A stretch of DNA of 64,000 bases from Myrica gale (GCA_963930655.1 OZ005602.1:1123501-1187500), one strand, 5' to 3'. Positions 23,901 to 34,195 are shown, counted from the first letter of the stretch. The notes: a model not told the origin generated them from the sequence alone. A program made the numbers and translations.

Positions 23901-26900
23901 ACCCCTTTTTTATAACAAGTTCATCACTTATCAAAGGAGAAACGCCCTTTTGAACATTCTAAACATTTTGTACCCAACAAAGATACAGATATGAGAAATA
24001 TGGTGTAGCATTGCAGCCCCATCTTCTGGACAAGGAACTCTTATCTGTCAAAACCTGTGATTTGATTAATGGATGTCGCAGCATTTAACCTCATGCTATG
24101 TTTACCATAACCAAGCAAACACATGCTTCAAGAGAAACCATGTTAATAGAATACAAACAAACCCCACAGAAATGAAGAGATGATACTGCTTATGGAAAGA
24201 GGAAAGGCAACAGCATAATTGGTTGGCACCACCTCCAGAAAAGCAGCATCACATATATTTCACTAACTAACATTCTCTTTAGCAAACCTGGCAAATAAAA
24301 GCCTTCAATATAAGCAAGTAGGAAAAGCACCAAACGATGGCTTAACCTATGAATAGTTCTTAGAACACGGTATTGCAGTAAAAAAAAAATTGACGCATAG
24401 CTTCGCTTCGTTTTCGACTGTCAACAAAAACAACCAGGTTGTTCATTGCCTAGGCCATAACCTAACCGACAGATATTAATGCATACTGTCAACAAAAAAT
24501 TATTGGCATGGACTCGAACTGAAACAGTGTAATCCTTACTCTTTCAAGACGTTGAAGGAGAGCAGTTTTAAATTGACGAACACCTCGTCCGCTAGAAGTG
24601 GGATCCAACCTATGAGCTTTCTCAAACGCATAAAATCGGCCTACATCAAAGCCAAAACACATGAGCCCAATATGAGGGTATTGAAATGCATAACAAACTA
24701 AAAATAAAGATTCTACAAGAAATAGCAAATGAAACGACAACAACATCTCAAACAAGCATCTAAAACATGAAAAAATAAGAGAAGAAAGAATAATGTTGGT
24801 AATAACAGCAATAATATACTAGATATATGACTTGTCACAGCCAGAAGTAGAAATTATACACTTCAGTGTTAGTAATATCTAAAATATCAACTTCGTGGAG
24901 AGGGCTTCCATATGTTCAAACACTACAGATTCAATTCATCAAGGTAGATTCATATTATATTGGAAAGGAAATAAAAGAATTTAGATTTCTACAACATTTA
25001 CACTGGTTGTAAACTTTCATTTGAGTTGGTCCCTTACACATTTTCCTTTTGAAAAGTATGGGAACATTTGAAGAAAACTCATACGGTAGTTGAACTAGTA
25101 ATTGATAACATTTGTTTTTCTTTACATTCATAAGGCTGAACCTTGTGCACACTTTGCAGAACTTAAACATACCACCCCATTTAAGTGCTATGTGTCACTG
25201 CCCATGCGACATCCTCACTATTTCCCATATTCAAGAATGATATACTATATTTTCCTCCTTGAATGAGAATATGTTAGAAATCACAATTAGCCCAATGAGC
25301 TCTGGCTCAAATGGCACATTCTCCTGCTTTAAAGAAGAGGATGGAGGATAAACAAAATCCATCAGGTGCATTCATTATTTACCAGTAACAAAAATAGTAT
25401 AACAAAGGCTATGAGAAAAATATCAACACTTCCCAACAGAATTGGACAGATTGGCTAACAAAATCCTAATAAAGGCAAAAAATTACTGGAGGCCTGCCCA
25501 TGACCTAGTGGGCTAATGGCATCGCCATGTTTGAGTCCATACAAAAAATCAATGGCTTTACAAGGGGAGGCAACTATTAAGTAGCCCAATGACAATACAT
25601 AAAAATATGTGTGGGCATCTAGAGATTGACGTTTTTAAAAGCAATACTCAGCCGGACTGACGCTTATAAATGCAACAACATGGTCCATGACTACTTCGTA
25701 CCACTAACATGGTCCATCACTACTTTGCACCACTAGCACCAGGTCAGTCATATCGAACTCAATTTGCAAATGCAAGAAAACTAAAATCCTGCATCATCTT
25801 TATTGTAGCATTGGACTCCACCACCAGTGGATTTCTCAAATTCATCAACAATGTTACGACTACTTTTCTGAAAGAATGGAATTATGAAAGTAAAGACTTG
25901 GCTATTTCGAGAAGCCACTCTCCAATGAATTTTACTGAATGAACTTCGTTGCATGCTTTTTTTTTATAAGTAAGGAGCTTTATTGACGAAAAAGAAAGAG
26001 GTAACAGTACAAAGATCTATACTGAAAACCTACTCTAAAGAGTCAACAAAGCTGAGGAAATCAGCAAAAACAGAAAAATGGGAGCCTAAAACAGCAGAGG
26101 CCCAAAGAAAAAGAGAATGTAACAACAACCCCCTCAGTCCCTCATGAGATGTAGAAGAGTTCTCGAAACATCTCTTGTTCCGCTCGCACCATATGACCCA
26201 CCAAACGCACAACGGAATCATCTTCCACACCCTTGTCGCAAGCGGATTGTTGAACTTCCGCTTCCAACAAAGCAACATCGCACAAACCGTAGAAGGCATA
26301 ACCCAACTAAAGTTGAAGATGCTAAGCACATAAGACCACAAATCCGTCGCAACCACACAGTGAAGGAGGATATGTTCCACCGATTCCCCGTTGCACCTAC
26401 AAAGATAGCACCAATTTGGGAGGCAAACACCTCGCCTCCTCAAATTATCCGTAGTCAAGATTCGTCCGTGCGCTACCTCCCACACAAAAAATGAGACTCT
26501 CATAGGAACAGGGGTCCTCCAAATCTGCCTCCAGGGAAAAGCCATGACGGTATCTACTCCGTGAAGATACCCATACATCGACTTCACGGAGAAGATACCA
26601 TTCGTGTTGCCCAGCCAACGTATCTTGTCATCTACCCCGCTCCTCAAAACCTTGGAATAAAGAAGAGAATAGAAAGTCGAGAAAGTCTCAACTTCCCAAT
26701 CATTAGCAGCCCGTAAAAACTGAACTTCGTTGCATGCTTTATTTCTTACTACTGGGCTTATTTATACACGAGGCTTCCTTACAAGCCTTGCCTAACTTCT
26801 AACAGACTCAACCCATTCTTCAGGCTTTTTACAACTTCTTTACTGCTAACCTGGCCCACAACTAATTCTAACACAGGCCTCCTCAAAGCTTCAACAGCTT

Positions 26901-28221
26901 TAGACATCATCAACTGCACTCCTTCTCTTGGAATGCCCAAATGCATCTTAGCCCTTCATACTCACCTAACCTTCATGCACTTCATTCTTCCCATTCTTCT
27001 CGGGACTTCCATTCATTCCTTATCTCGCAACCCTAGCCGCTCCACAGACAGTTTCACAGCTACACAATTTCAAATCTAGCTTCATCTCATCTCTTTATCA
27101 AAACAGCTTCTCCAGCTCAGCAGATCGGAAACTGCTCATCACAAACAACCAAGAGATTTGTGCCTCTTTCTCTTACGCAGCAGCTCTCAGTCAGATCAGT
27201 GGAAGTATAATTCTTCAGGCTTTAGGGCAAACACTATCTTCACTGAATACATCGAAAGGGGAATCGCACTTCATCTAGCCATCATAGGAGTCATCTCTCT
27301 CAAAATTACCACAAACATTTTCGAAGGAGATTCTCTGGATATTTCTGAGACCTGAGACTCTAAAGCAACGAATGCGTCCTCTAAATGGACATTCATCCAC
27401 TCATTGAGAATATACATCTGATGCTTCACTACACCCCTCAATTGGAAAATTCTTAAGATGCACCCGCACCGACAATAGGGCATGCGTACATTAGTACAAC
27501 GGGCTGCCTCCTGGGTTTTGACAAAAGCATTCCAGAGAAACAAGTGCCAATTCTTGTGTCGGAGTTTGATAATTCCGCACAGTGGGAAACACCCTCCGTA
27601 GTTGTAACTATAATATCTGTACTAAGTCTCTATCAGTTATACACTTTCTCCCCTAGGGAAAAAATTAACTCAACTTCCAAATGCAGTGTTCTTGCGGACA
27701 CACCATCTGACCACGTGCGAGCACAGAAGCAATGACCGAACCAGAATGCCGATGCAGAAAGAGAGAAAGAAACACACAACCACATCTACAGGCATTCAGA
27801 ATTTTAACAAGAAACAAAAGCTCAGGTATACACAATGCCTTCGCTGGTTAGCAAAAAAAACTGAAGTTTTCATAATTGTGAACTCCACACGTGATTGGAC
27901 AAAAATATCAGACTATTCAACAGAAAGACCAAACCCAACAGCGAAACAAGTACCAAAAATAATTAGCTCACAAAAACATCGACCACATCAAGACCAACTA
28001 GGCATGAACTCACAGAGATATGCCACTCTGGGATTGCTCTTTTCGACTTCATTGGCAACACGGAGAATCGGTGCGATCTCGACGAGAGACGATGGCACGA
28101 CCTCACTGTCGAAGATAGTCTCCCCAAGGTTCCCGGCAGTCTGCGTCCGCATGAGCCGCCTCTGCGTCTGCGGAGGCTGATCGGAACCACCGCCTCTCGT
28201 CGAGGTCGACGACGAGGACAT
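3338..28221 (-). CDS. CALS3: Callose synthase (1,3-beta-glucan synthase), CALS3/GSL12-like
   Basis: This gene encodes a plasma-membrane 1,3-beta-glucan synthase that makes callose from UDP-glucose; in plants it acts at plasmodesmata, cell plates and wound sites. I placed 42 coding exons with GT/AG borders on the minus strand. Together they sum to 5871 nt, an exact multiple of three, giving 1956 residues, which is the normal length for the family. The order is a cytosolic N-terminus (Vta1-like, then FKS1 domain 1), a first membrane cluster, a large hydrophilic loop with the glucan synthase domain, and a second membrane cluster. The protein starts [12 protein letters not shown] and ends with the family-typical [16 protein letters not shown]. 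No internal stop or frameshift was seen. The match to CALS3 rests on remembered family sequence, so a CALS1/2 paralogue is possible. Exon coordinates are given in the four block entries. Confidence 0.95.
7921..7962. repeat. Poly-G and (GA)n simple repeat in callose synthase intron
   Basis: A run of about 12 G is followed by a GA-rich stretch with six to seven GA repeats, inside the intron between exons 33 and 34. It is a simple-sequence locus with no other function visible. Confidence 0.8.
9397..9704 (-). mobile_element. TRIM retroelement in callose synthase intron 28
   Basis: Two near-identical 101-bp direct repeats (9397-9497 and 9605-9705) flank about 100 bp. Read on the minus strand, the right-hand copy begins TGTAAGAGTCCCACATTG and ends AAGCTTGTCA. 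It is followed directly by TGGTATCAGAGCC (9589-9601), the usual plant primer-binding site complementary to initiator tRNA-Met. A purine-rich tract GAGAGGGAG precedes the other copy. This is the layout of a terminal-repeat retrotransposon in miniature: LTR, primer-binding site, tiny interior, polypurine tract, LTR. It has no coding capacity. I could not confirm a 5-bp TSD; the end of the left copy is altered. Confidence 0.75.
10100..10142. repeat. Perfect 14-bp inverted repeat in callose synthase intron 28
   Basis: ACCAACATACTGTG (10100-10113) is followed 15 nt later by its exact reverse complement (10129-10142). The arms could form a stable hairpin in the intron RNA or DNA. No TSD is obvious. 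Confidence 0.8.
12690..12793. repeat. Short direct repeat in callose synthase intron 20
   Basis: A segment of about 27 bp beginning GATAACTGATAAACT occurs twice about 76 bp apart (near 12691 and 12767) with one substitution. It is a local duplication in an 872-bp intron that otherwise shows nothing recognisable. Confidence 0.6.
14403..15726. other. Callose synthase intron 14, AT-rich
   Basis: This 1.3-kb intron lies between exons 14 and 15. Apart from the minisatellite at 15284-15510 it shows no recognisable element or gene. Confidence 0.7.
15284..15510. repeat. 28-bp minisatellite in callose synthase intron 14
   Basis: About eight head-to-tail copies of a 28-bp unit built around TCATATTCATACTTTAAGTC plus ACCATACA. 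The left copies are more diverged (cttcatattaatacctcagg) and the right copies nearly identical, which suggests recent expansion on the right side. No spacers separate the units, so this is not CRISPR-like. Confidence 0.9.
16468..16541 (+). repeat. LTR-end fragment in callose synthase intron 12
   Basis: The sequence GAGAATATAATTCAAATAAT, continuing to GTTAGATTCACA, matches LTR 3' halves found again at 18659-18730, 18852-18924 and 44689-44761. No primer-binding site follows this copy, so it is a solo fragment. Confidence 0.6.
18650..18924 (+). mobile_element. Second TRIM-like element in callose synthase intron 7
   Basis: Two related LTR-like segments, 18650-18730 and 18834-18924, both start TGTG, run through GAGAATATAATTCAAATAAT and end GTAGATTCACA. 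The first is directly followed by TGGTCTCAGAGCC (18731-18743), a one-base variant of the tRNA-Met primer-binding site. The interior is only about 100 bp and non-coding. The arrangement is that of a degraded TRIM element. No matching 5-bp TSD was found. Confidence 0.6.
18981..19650. repeat. GC-rich direct duplication, two copies of about 325 bp
   Basis: The blocks 18981-19310 and 19330-19650 are homologous from GGAACTACxCTAGGGAGGGC through to CCAAACAGAGGTC. The front two thirds are GC-rich, unlike the surrounding intron. Reading frames inside them (60-67 residues on both strands) are low-complexity and are not supported as genes. This is probably repeated retroelement sequence. Confidence 0.7.
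19711..19936 (-). mobile_element. 5'-truncated LINE tail in callose synthase intron 7
   Basis: A T-run followed by TATAAGCACCATTTTATTAA and AGCAGTACAAAGATTGTACT is the reverse complement of the poly(A)-ended 3' tail seen in the other LINE copies here (22990 onward and 25960 onward). It is bracketed by CTATTGATTCAGGTTT (left) and CTATTGATTTCAGGTTT (right). These look like a TSD with one inserted base. The copy is about 200 bp and non-coding. Confidence 0.6.
21178..22671. other. Callose synthase intron 2, unassigned left part
   Basis: This AT-rich intron sequence has no conserved gene. Frames of 70-90 residues at 22006-22458 overlap on both strands without family similarity that I recognise. 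GA/CT simple repeats occur near 22415 and 22519. Confidence 0.5.
22672..22883. mobile_element. 212-bp MITE with about 28-bp terminal inverted repeats
   Basis: The left end GGGGGCGTTTGATTGCAGAA and the reverse complement of the right end GGTGGTATTTGATTGTGGAA match at most positions and continue into AAATTTTGG. Both ends abut TTAA (22668-22671 and 22884-22887), which could be a 4-bp TSD or a palindromic TA/TTA-type target. The core is AT-rich with an ATAATAATAAAAAATTAT-like stretch (reverse complement) shared with 28825-29037 and 30355-30437. It has no coding capacity. The superfamily is not settled; Tourist/Harbinger-like is possible. Confidence 0.65.
22861..23625. repeat. 254-255-bp tandem triplication of MITE end plus LINE tail
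   Basis: Three head-to-tail units begin at about 22861, 23117 and 23371 (spacing 256 and 254; a second landmark, cttgtttctt at 22921, 23176 and 23430, gives 255 and 254). Each unit holds the right MITE terminus (CCACAATCAAAxACCACCTT), a spacer, and the first 120 or so bp of a poly(A)-ended LINE tail (TTTATAAGAA...GCAGTACAAAGAC). Copies 2 and 3 are nearly identical; copy 1 differs more. Confidence 0.85.
22991..23887 (-). mobile_element. 5'-truncated LINE remnant with partial reverse-transcriptase tail domain
   Basis: The body past the third tandem unit encodes, on the minus strand at 23570-23773, a 67-residue fragment ([18 protein letters not shown]...) that matches the end of the zf-RVT region in the LINE copy at 26030-26647. 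The insertion is bracketed by AAACCCATTTTTT at 22978 and again at 23888-23900, a likely TSD. The element is truncated at its 5' end and not functional. Confidence 0.65.
24641..25939. other. Callose synthase intron 1, right-hand unassigned part
   Basis: AT-rich intron sequence between exon 2 and the LINE insertion. No gene, RNA or clear element termini were recognised. The short frames are uncorrelated with any family I know. Confidence 0.5.
25940..26740 (-). mobile_element. 5'-truncated L1-type LINE with perfect 20-bp TSD
   Basis: The insertion 25960-26720 (761 bp) is bracketed by the identical 20-mer TGAACTTCGTTGCATGCTTT at 25940-25959 and 26721-26740. The left edge carries a T-run, that is, a poly(A) tail on the minus strand. 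The minus-strand frame 26030-26647 encodes 205 residues of the zinc-binding C-terminal region of plant LINE reverse transcriptase (zf-RVT): a W-R-x-I-W-R motif, [13 protein letters not shown], Cys pair CYLCRCN and HILLHC, then [14 protein letters not shown]. It is intact over this segment but lacks the endonuclease and polymerase, so it cannot move by itself. The perfect TSD suggests a fairly recent insertion. Confidence 0.9.
26741..27160 (-). repeat. Possible LTR fragment around the LINE target site
   Basis: On the minus strand, GTATAAATAAGCCCAGTAGT (near 26750-26770) looks like a TATA box of an LTR, and the surrounding sequence is compositionally unlike the other introns. I could not define its ends or a primer-binding site. 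Confidence 0.3.
27161..28013. other. Callose synthase intron 1, 5' part
   Basis: This part of the first intron lies next to exon 1. A 90-residue minus-strand frame at 27271-27543 is faintly reminiscent of retroelement gag-like sequence, but no motif supports it. Nothing else is recognised. Confidence 0.4.
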
Positions 28222-28661
28222 GTTTCCAGAACTCCGATCAGAATCTTAGAACCAAACTCCCTTGCTCTACTGAGACAGCAAAAAACAACAAAAAAAAAAT
28301 AAGTGAGAAGCACAAATCCAAGACAGTTAAGCACTAGTCGAAGTCCAAAAATAGAAATTTTTTCTGTTTACCAACTGTCTGAGAAGGCTAAGAAGCTAAT
28401 GAGTCACATTTGCACCATTAAAAGGAAAAGGGTAGAACACTGACAGAGCTGAGAAGCTACACAGAATGTAAATAAATCAGAAATAGAGTTTTGGAGAAGA
28501 GAGAGCGCTTACATAGAGACATACCAAGGGCGTTTTCAGAGAAGCAGAACCCTAAGAAAGAGAGTGAAAGACACCAGTGCTGCAACTTTAAGCTACTTAG
28601 AGAGGAAGGGAAGCAGAAAAGCAGAGTAAGAAATAAGGATTGTGTGGGAAAGTTGCTATTT
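28222..28661 (-). promoter_or_regulatory. Callose synthase leader, leader intron and TATA box
   Basis: On the minus strand a TATA-like CATAAATAGC lies at 28652-28661, implying transcription start near 28620. A donor (CTCTAT|GTAAGC, intron beginning at 28512) and an acceptor (CTGTCTCAG, exon resuming at 28269) outline a 243-bp leader intron at 28270-28512. The 48-nt second leader segment 28222-28269 then joins the ATG at 28219-28221. These are sequence-signal calls, not transcript evidence. Confidence 0.5.
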
Positions 28662-28824
28662 ATGTTGAATCAGCCTCTCAGGAAGGGAGCGATGGGGATG
28701 TGAGCGAGTTATTTTAATTTGGTGGGGTCCGAACGAGTCGGAGTCTATGGTAGACAAAAGGGGCTGACTGTTCTTTAAAATCACGAGACTGCCACGGCTC
28801 TCTCTAATTTCCGACTTTTAGAAT

Positions 28825-29037
28825 TTAATGGAATGTTTGAAGTTGAAAATTTTGGGTATTAAAGTTTGAGAAATATTATAAAGTAAAGATATCATGTTAT
28901 GGGAGTTGGTAAAAAAGTGAAGAGATAAGATTTTTAATAAATATTATAATAATAAAAAAATTATGTGATTAATTTTTTATTATTAAACTTACATTTTTGG
29001 ATCCAAATTATTAGACCTAAATCAAATTTTTTAAATT
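28825..29037. mobile_element. Diverged MITE copy, same family as 22672-22883
   Basis: It begins TTAATGGAATGTTTGAAGTT and contains GAAAATTTTGGG, then a GTTGGTAAAAAAGTGAAGAG stretch and an ATAATAATAAAAAAATTATG core also found (reverse-complemented) in the 22672 element. The ends are degraded. It lies directly beside the hAT element at 29050. Confidence 0.5.
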
Positions 29038-29041
29038 TTAA

Positions 29042-29450
29042 CTCCTAATTAGGGTTGTCCAAGTTTCGGTCTGGGCCGGTTCGGTCCGATTTGGCCAGCC
29101 AAACCGGTCATTTTGTAGAGTATATAGACCGGACCGGAATACACCGGTTTCGTCCGGTCCGGTCACCGGTTTCGCCGGTTCGGTATGGGCCGGTTTGGGT
29201 CATGCCATTTTGGGCCGATTTTGGGGTTGAGCTGTGCTATTTTGGACCAATTTTCGGTATGGACCGGTTTGGAGAGGTATACTCTGGTCCGATCCCGGGT
29301 TTTCATGAGGGTAACCCGAAACCGGACCGGAATACACCGGTTTCCCGGTCCGGTCCACCCGATTGCAAAAAAATCCACTGGGTTCGTCCAAAATTGGTCC
29401 GGTCCAGGTTGGCCGGTCCAGCTGGTATTTTGGACAGCCTTACTCCTAAT
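29042..29450. mobile_element. hAT-type MITE, copy 1, with 8-bp TSD
   Basis: The element 29050-29442 (393 bp) is flanked by CTCCTAAT at 29042-29049 and 29443-29450. Its left end reads TAGGGTTGTCCAAG and its right end, reverse complemented, TAAGGCTGTCCAAAA. The interior is packed with GGACCGG/CCGGTT words. An 8-bp TSD and TAGGG-type termini are typical of non-autonomous hAT elements. Reading frames within (up to 140 residues, Pro/Arg/Gly-rich) are by-products of the repeat and not genes. It is homologous along its length to 34204-34588. Confidence 0.85.
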
Positions 29451-32208
29451 ATTACTCTTACACGCATTCTAATATAACTCAACATTTCATTTTTTATGCA
29501 TATCAATGCAACTCAACAATTTTTACACGTATGTCAGTAAAGCTCAAATATCACTTAAATATTCACATTATTCTTAAAAATTTTAAAATTTTCTCAAAAC
29601 TAGCGTACCCTTAACTTCACTGACGACTTGTTGATAACGTTGTCGAGTGTTGCCCCCCACATATTCTTTTAGGTCAAGGTAGGATTAGGTTACAAATTTT
29701 TGGAAGACGTTCATACACATGCACGTATCGGCCATCCTCTGTAGTCTGTTGTAGTCCTGTTACTACTTCTGCCTTGTGTACCATTTTACACCTTTTTAGA
29801 CTTAAAGTGGCTCATTTTTGCTATTTTGACATTGCCCTCCGTCATTTTCATTAAAAAAACATTATTTTTACCTCTAAATTATAAATTTAATGTTTAAATT
29901 ATCAATTTCATCACATTGAGCTTTAAAAACTATCAAAATTTATCAATATTCGTCATCTAATAAGATTATAAAGTTAAATTGTGACAAAAAGAGATTATGT
30001 GACACAATTTTGATTGTTGTATCTTATGAGAATGCAAACATTGGTTAATTTTTGTATTTTTAAAGTTTAATGTGGCGAAATTAATAATTTATATTTCAAA
30101 AATGACATTTTGGCCCATAATTCTAGAGCGAAAATTGATAATTTTTTCTTATATTTGTAATCATTTTTTATCTTCCTCATCTATCACTTTAAGTTCCATC
30201 AAGAATTTCAACCATAAACTTATCTTAGTTTTATGAAAATAAATTTGAATTCTAACAAAGTTTAGGATGTTAAAGTTAGTATTTAGCATTATTTATTATC
30301 CTAGGTATAATTTATTTTCGTATTCAAGTGCATAAATAATTGATCAAAAACATATTAGAATAATAAAAAATTATGTGATGAATTTTTTAATATTAATCCC
30401 AAATAATTAGCCTCAATTATTTGGGGCTCAAACATTCTCATAGTAGTCCTATGCCTCACTTAATCTTAAGATATAAAATGAAACCAAATTAAGCAACAAA
30501 TAATTAAAAAAATACATACATTTTAAATATAATTTATGTTTGTAGAAGTTTGTAAAATTATATTTATATATAATTTGCATTTTAAATATAATTTAGATAA
30601 TTTATTTCTTCGTTCTCAACGGGCAGTATGCACAATCGCAGACTTGTAAAAACAAGGGAAATACAAGGGCATACTGGGCAGACGGTTCAAATTTCAAAAA
30701 GCTAGAAATAGGGAAAAGCTAGCCGTTTCATAAAACTCAGATAGACTACTTTACCCTCTCAAATGCATCTGAATTACTCTACCTCCACAGTACCAACAAA
30801 CACACACCAAACAACAGCGAGGCCGATATGGTAAATGCGAAACCACAGAGGTAACTCCTGACTGGAGGACAGTTTAGGTATTTGATGAAAAGAGGAGGGC
30901 TAGTTAGGAGTTCTGAAGGAAGGCTAATTATCCTTGGGATAAGGTACAAAATGTCGGTTTGCTTTGTGGGAAGGCTAAAACTTTTTTTTCGCTTTAAAGT
31001 CGGAAAGTGGGGCTCACACACTCGCTACTGACTGGAATCCACTCGGCGTCAGACCCACACGACCAATCAAAACGTCGGAGTTAAATCCATAAAGTGAAAC
31101 CCACGGCGCGTATTGCTGTTATGGCATCCTCAGACCACGGTTATGTTTTCGATAATAATCTTTTTTTGTTTAATTGGGAATAAATACGTTAATAAAGTTT
31201 GCTGCACTTAACTAATTTTTCGGAAATGTTAAAGCATTTGAGTGCGGGTTTGAGTAAACGCTAGCTTCGTTTATACTAAATTTTTATAATTTACATTATA
31301 TTTTTTATATTTATAATTTAAATATTATAAAAAATACGTATTTTAATATAATATTTTATTATCTTTTTATAAAAAATACTTATTTTAATAAATATTTTAA
31401 TTAATTTTTAATAATTTTTATACACATATTAATATAACTTTAACATCGATATTTATAATTTTATAATTTTCTTCTAAACAAATATCTCCCAAATATTCAA
31501 GTGAGAGTTTAAATTATTGGTTTGCTGCAACTCCTCTTACTTAATATTAGAAAAGGCAAGTTTTTGAGTGTGAGTTTGAATAACAACTAATAAGTGTTTG
31601 TGCGTACAACTTTAAGTCACATCTTTTAAGGTAAGTCAAACTTAAACACTTACATAGAATGTGGGACAGAAAGCGTATCCATTTATGATCAACCTACCTA
31701 TGAGATAGCTACACTTAATAAACTCATTTATAATGGATAGAGTAATTCTCTATTGTGAGGTGTGACTAAATAAAAAATATGAGTTAAATATATTTTACAC
31801 TTTTTAACTATATAGATTTTGACATTTGGGTTATAAATGATCATTTTTGTCATATTATACATGATAATTATTGATTTCAGAAATTGTATACCCATCTCTT
31901 AAATTTTTTGATTAATTTAGATTAAAAATTATTTTTTGATGTGCGAAATAAAAATTTTATCCTCAAATTTTCATGTAGTGACCATTTTATGAGGGTAAAT
32001 CATAATTTTAGAGACCAAAAAAATACTTTCCATCAAATTGATAGAAAATTTTAATAAATAGTGCAAAGTGTAAAACCAATAGTTAGTTGGTGTAATGTGA
32101 TAAAAAAATATTAAATAATGATGTAAAGTATCAATACTTTTTAAAAAAAGATAATCCGTGAGTACAAAATATATTTATCCTGTATAATATCAATAGCAAT
32201 GTAGCAAC
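29451..32208. other. Intergenic, AT-rich, no gene found
   Basis: Long AT-rich tracts. A third fragment of the 22672 MITE family occurs near 30355-30437 (AATAATAAAAAATTATGTGA). The only longer frame (30779-31021, minus, 80 residues) has no recognisable features. No conserved gene, RNA or terminator was seen. Confidence 0.6.
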
Positions 32209-32649
32209 GCAAATATTAGGGCTGCACAGTACCGGACTGCGGATTGGACCGGACCCCAAAATCTGACCGAATTTGCGGTCCGGTCCTCTGTTTTAAAATT
32301 CGGTCCAGACCGGACCGGACCACATTTATTAATATAAATAAAAAATATTTTTATTATTATTTTTAATACAAATTACAAACTTTAAAAATTTAGTTTTAAC
32401 TTAAACTAAAACTCTACATTTTTATATGTCATTCCCCTTTCGAAATTAACCTAAAAATTTTTTAAAAGTTAAAAAAAAAAAATTGAAACCGGTTCGGACC
32501 ACTTAAGTGGATTGGACCGGACCGTATTTTGTTAGACCGGACCGGACCGGACCACTTATAAGTGATCCGGTCCGATCCTTTAATTTAAGAGGACCGGAAT
32601 ACGGTCCGAAAACGGGACCGCATTTCCGGTTTGAAGCCTTAGCAAATAT
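32209..32649. mobile_element. hAT-type MITE, second family member, with 8-bp TSD
   Basis: The element 32217-32641 (425 bp) is flanked by GCAAATAT at 32209-32216 and 32642-32649. Its left end is TAGGGCTGCACAGTACCGG and its right end, reverse complemented, TAAGGCTTCAAACCGG. The ends carry GGACCGG clusters and the middle is AT-rich. It is related in style, but not closely in sequence, to copies 29050 and 34204. Confidence 0.85.
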
Positions 32650-34195
32650 GATTAAAACATATAATTACATTATAAATATAAAGATAACGAGACATGTTCT
32701 TTGAAACTACAGTTCAATACGGAAAATGTCATCATCGATTATGTCGGTGTTGACTCTATTATGATAACCGGAAGCTGATACACGCAACGCAAGTACGACG
32801 GTATTGGAACATGCGGTTGTCTTTTTATTATAGACAATATTTTAAGATTTTGTTAGATATTCTAGTTTGGAATAAGTATACCATCCTTAGAATTTGTGCA
32901 TATAAAATGCAATATTTGCCTTCTTCTAAGTGTAAATTTATAAAATAGGCTCACACAATATTAAAATTTAGATCTTACAATGGAATAAAAGTCGGTAAAT
33001 TTTTAGAGTTTATTATAGGTTAAATGTGATGATTTTTTTAGACTTTAATTGGCATTTGATTGAAAGTTTGAGAATACAAGTGAATAACCCTTTTTTTTTC
33101 CTTTTTCTTTTATTGTTCTTTCCTCTTTCAAATACATAAAAAATAATTGAAATTACTACACCTCAAAATGAAATTCTTTCTAATTGGTTTATAGTTATAA
33201 ACAACACAAACGCAATGATTAAGCAGGCTTGATTATTATTATTAACCTCTGTCTCTCGTTTGCCCTTGTTTATTTTTATCAATTTACACATTAATTTCTT
33301 TTAATGTTCGTTTGAAAGAAATTTGTAGAATTCTGATAAAATTGTGAATATTTAGGTGATGTTAAAGTTGTATTGACATGCGTGCAGAAATTGTTAAAAT
33401 GGATTGATGTTTGTAAAAAAAAGGAAATAAAATGTTGTATTGAAATACGTGTGTTTTGTGATATTTAGATTGTAAAAAAAAGTAGGATGCAAATCTTATA
33501 AAAAAATGGTAAACGAACATCACCTTCGTTACTATTGAATCCTAGTTAGAAATATCATCCTCGTGCTGAAATTTGATGTCTTCATATGAACTTTCTAATT
33601 AAAACTATAATATTGTGTCATGATTCCAAAGGTTATTTTGCGACGTTTTATGGATTACGAAATGGCCCTTTGATGCTTTCCACTTCAGCAATGTCTAAAG
33701 CTATTGTTCTTGGACTTTGATAAGATCATTGTGGAAAGGTATTTCGTCTCTATCATCTGATTAGCATTTCTCACCTGTAATAGTGTAATTCTACGTAATC
33801 AAGATATCCTTTAAAACTACATTATAAAGTACACCTCTTACATTGTCTAGTAGGTTTTTGTGAAATGTTTATCTTTATATGAGATTTGATATTATTTTAA
33901 TAAGTTCTGAACTTTCAACTCTAAGGAGTTGTTCTATTGGTAAAGATTTGATACTTTGAGATTTGCTCAAAAAATTTTATGTTCAAAATTTTCTAGATGC
34001 TATCAATCTTTTGGGGTACCCTACGGTCATTAACCCAATAATTATTCAGTTTGTATGAGACTGTATGAGTCTCGAGATCGATAATTATTTAGTTTGTGTG
34101 GGACTTTACAAGTCTCGAGATTAATCAAGATACACGTAAGTTGATTTGGACACCCAATTATCAACAAAATAATTTTATTTACCTTTCTTCTAGAT
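32650..34195. other. Intergenic, AT-rich
   Basis: No gene recognised. It contains the short repeat-family copy at 33307-33521 (separate entry) and unclassified repeat-like sequence at 33910-34130 with two copies of GTxTGxGACTxTAxxAGTCTCGAGAT spaced about 55 bp apart. Confidence 0.5.
33307..33521. repeat. Short interspersed element with inverted ends
   Basis: The left end ATGTTCGTTTGAAAG and the right end GGTAAACGAACAT are inverted repeats of about 10 bp (ATGTTCGTTT). The beginning (GAATTCTGATAAAATTGTGA and ATATTTAGGTGATGTTAAAG) resembles the starts of the copies at 35178 and 59686. It is non-coding. No TSD could be assigned. Confidence 0.4.

Larger units (their letters stand above)
16665..28221 (-). 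other. CALS3: Callose synthase exons 1-12 (cytosolic N-terminus)
   Basis: Exons in gene order: 28014-28221, 24540-24640, 21053-21177, 20875-20968, 20556-20666, 20336-20464, 20093-20185, 17786-17877, 17404-17530, 17016-17153, 16838-16914, 16665-16755. They encode residues 1-462. Recognisable stretches are [20 protein letters not shown] (exon 1), [20 protein letters not shown] (exon 2), the Vta1-like helical part (exons 3-5), [19 protein letters not shown] (exon 9) and [17 protein letters not shown] (exon 12). Phases agree across each junction. For example, the exon 1 Cys codon is split T|GC and the exon 8 Trp codon TG|G. Introns 1, 2 and 7 are 3.4, 3.4 and 2.2 kb and hold most of the transposon insertions in this gene. 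Confidence 0.9.

Noticed and set aside
29055-29477. 140-residue and other frames inside the GGACCGG-rich elements
   Set aside because: These frames are produced by the short GC-rich repeats of the hAT MITEs on both strands and do not encode a transposase.
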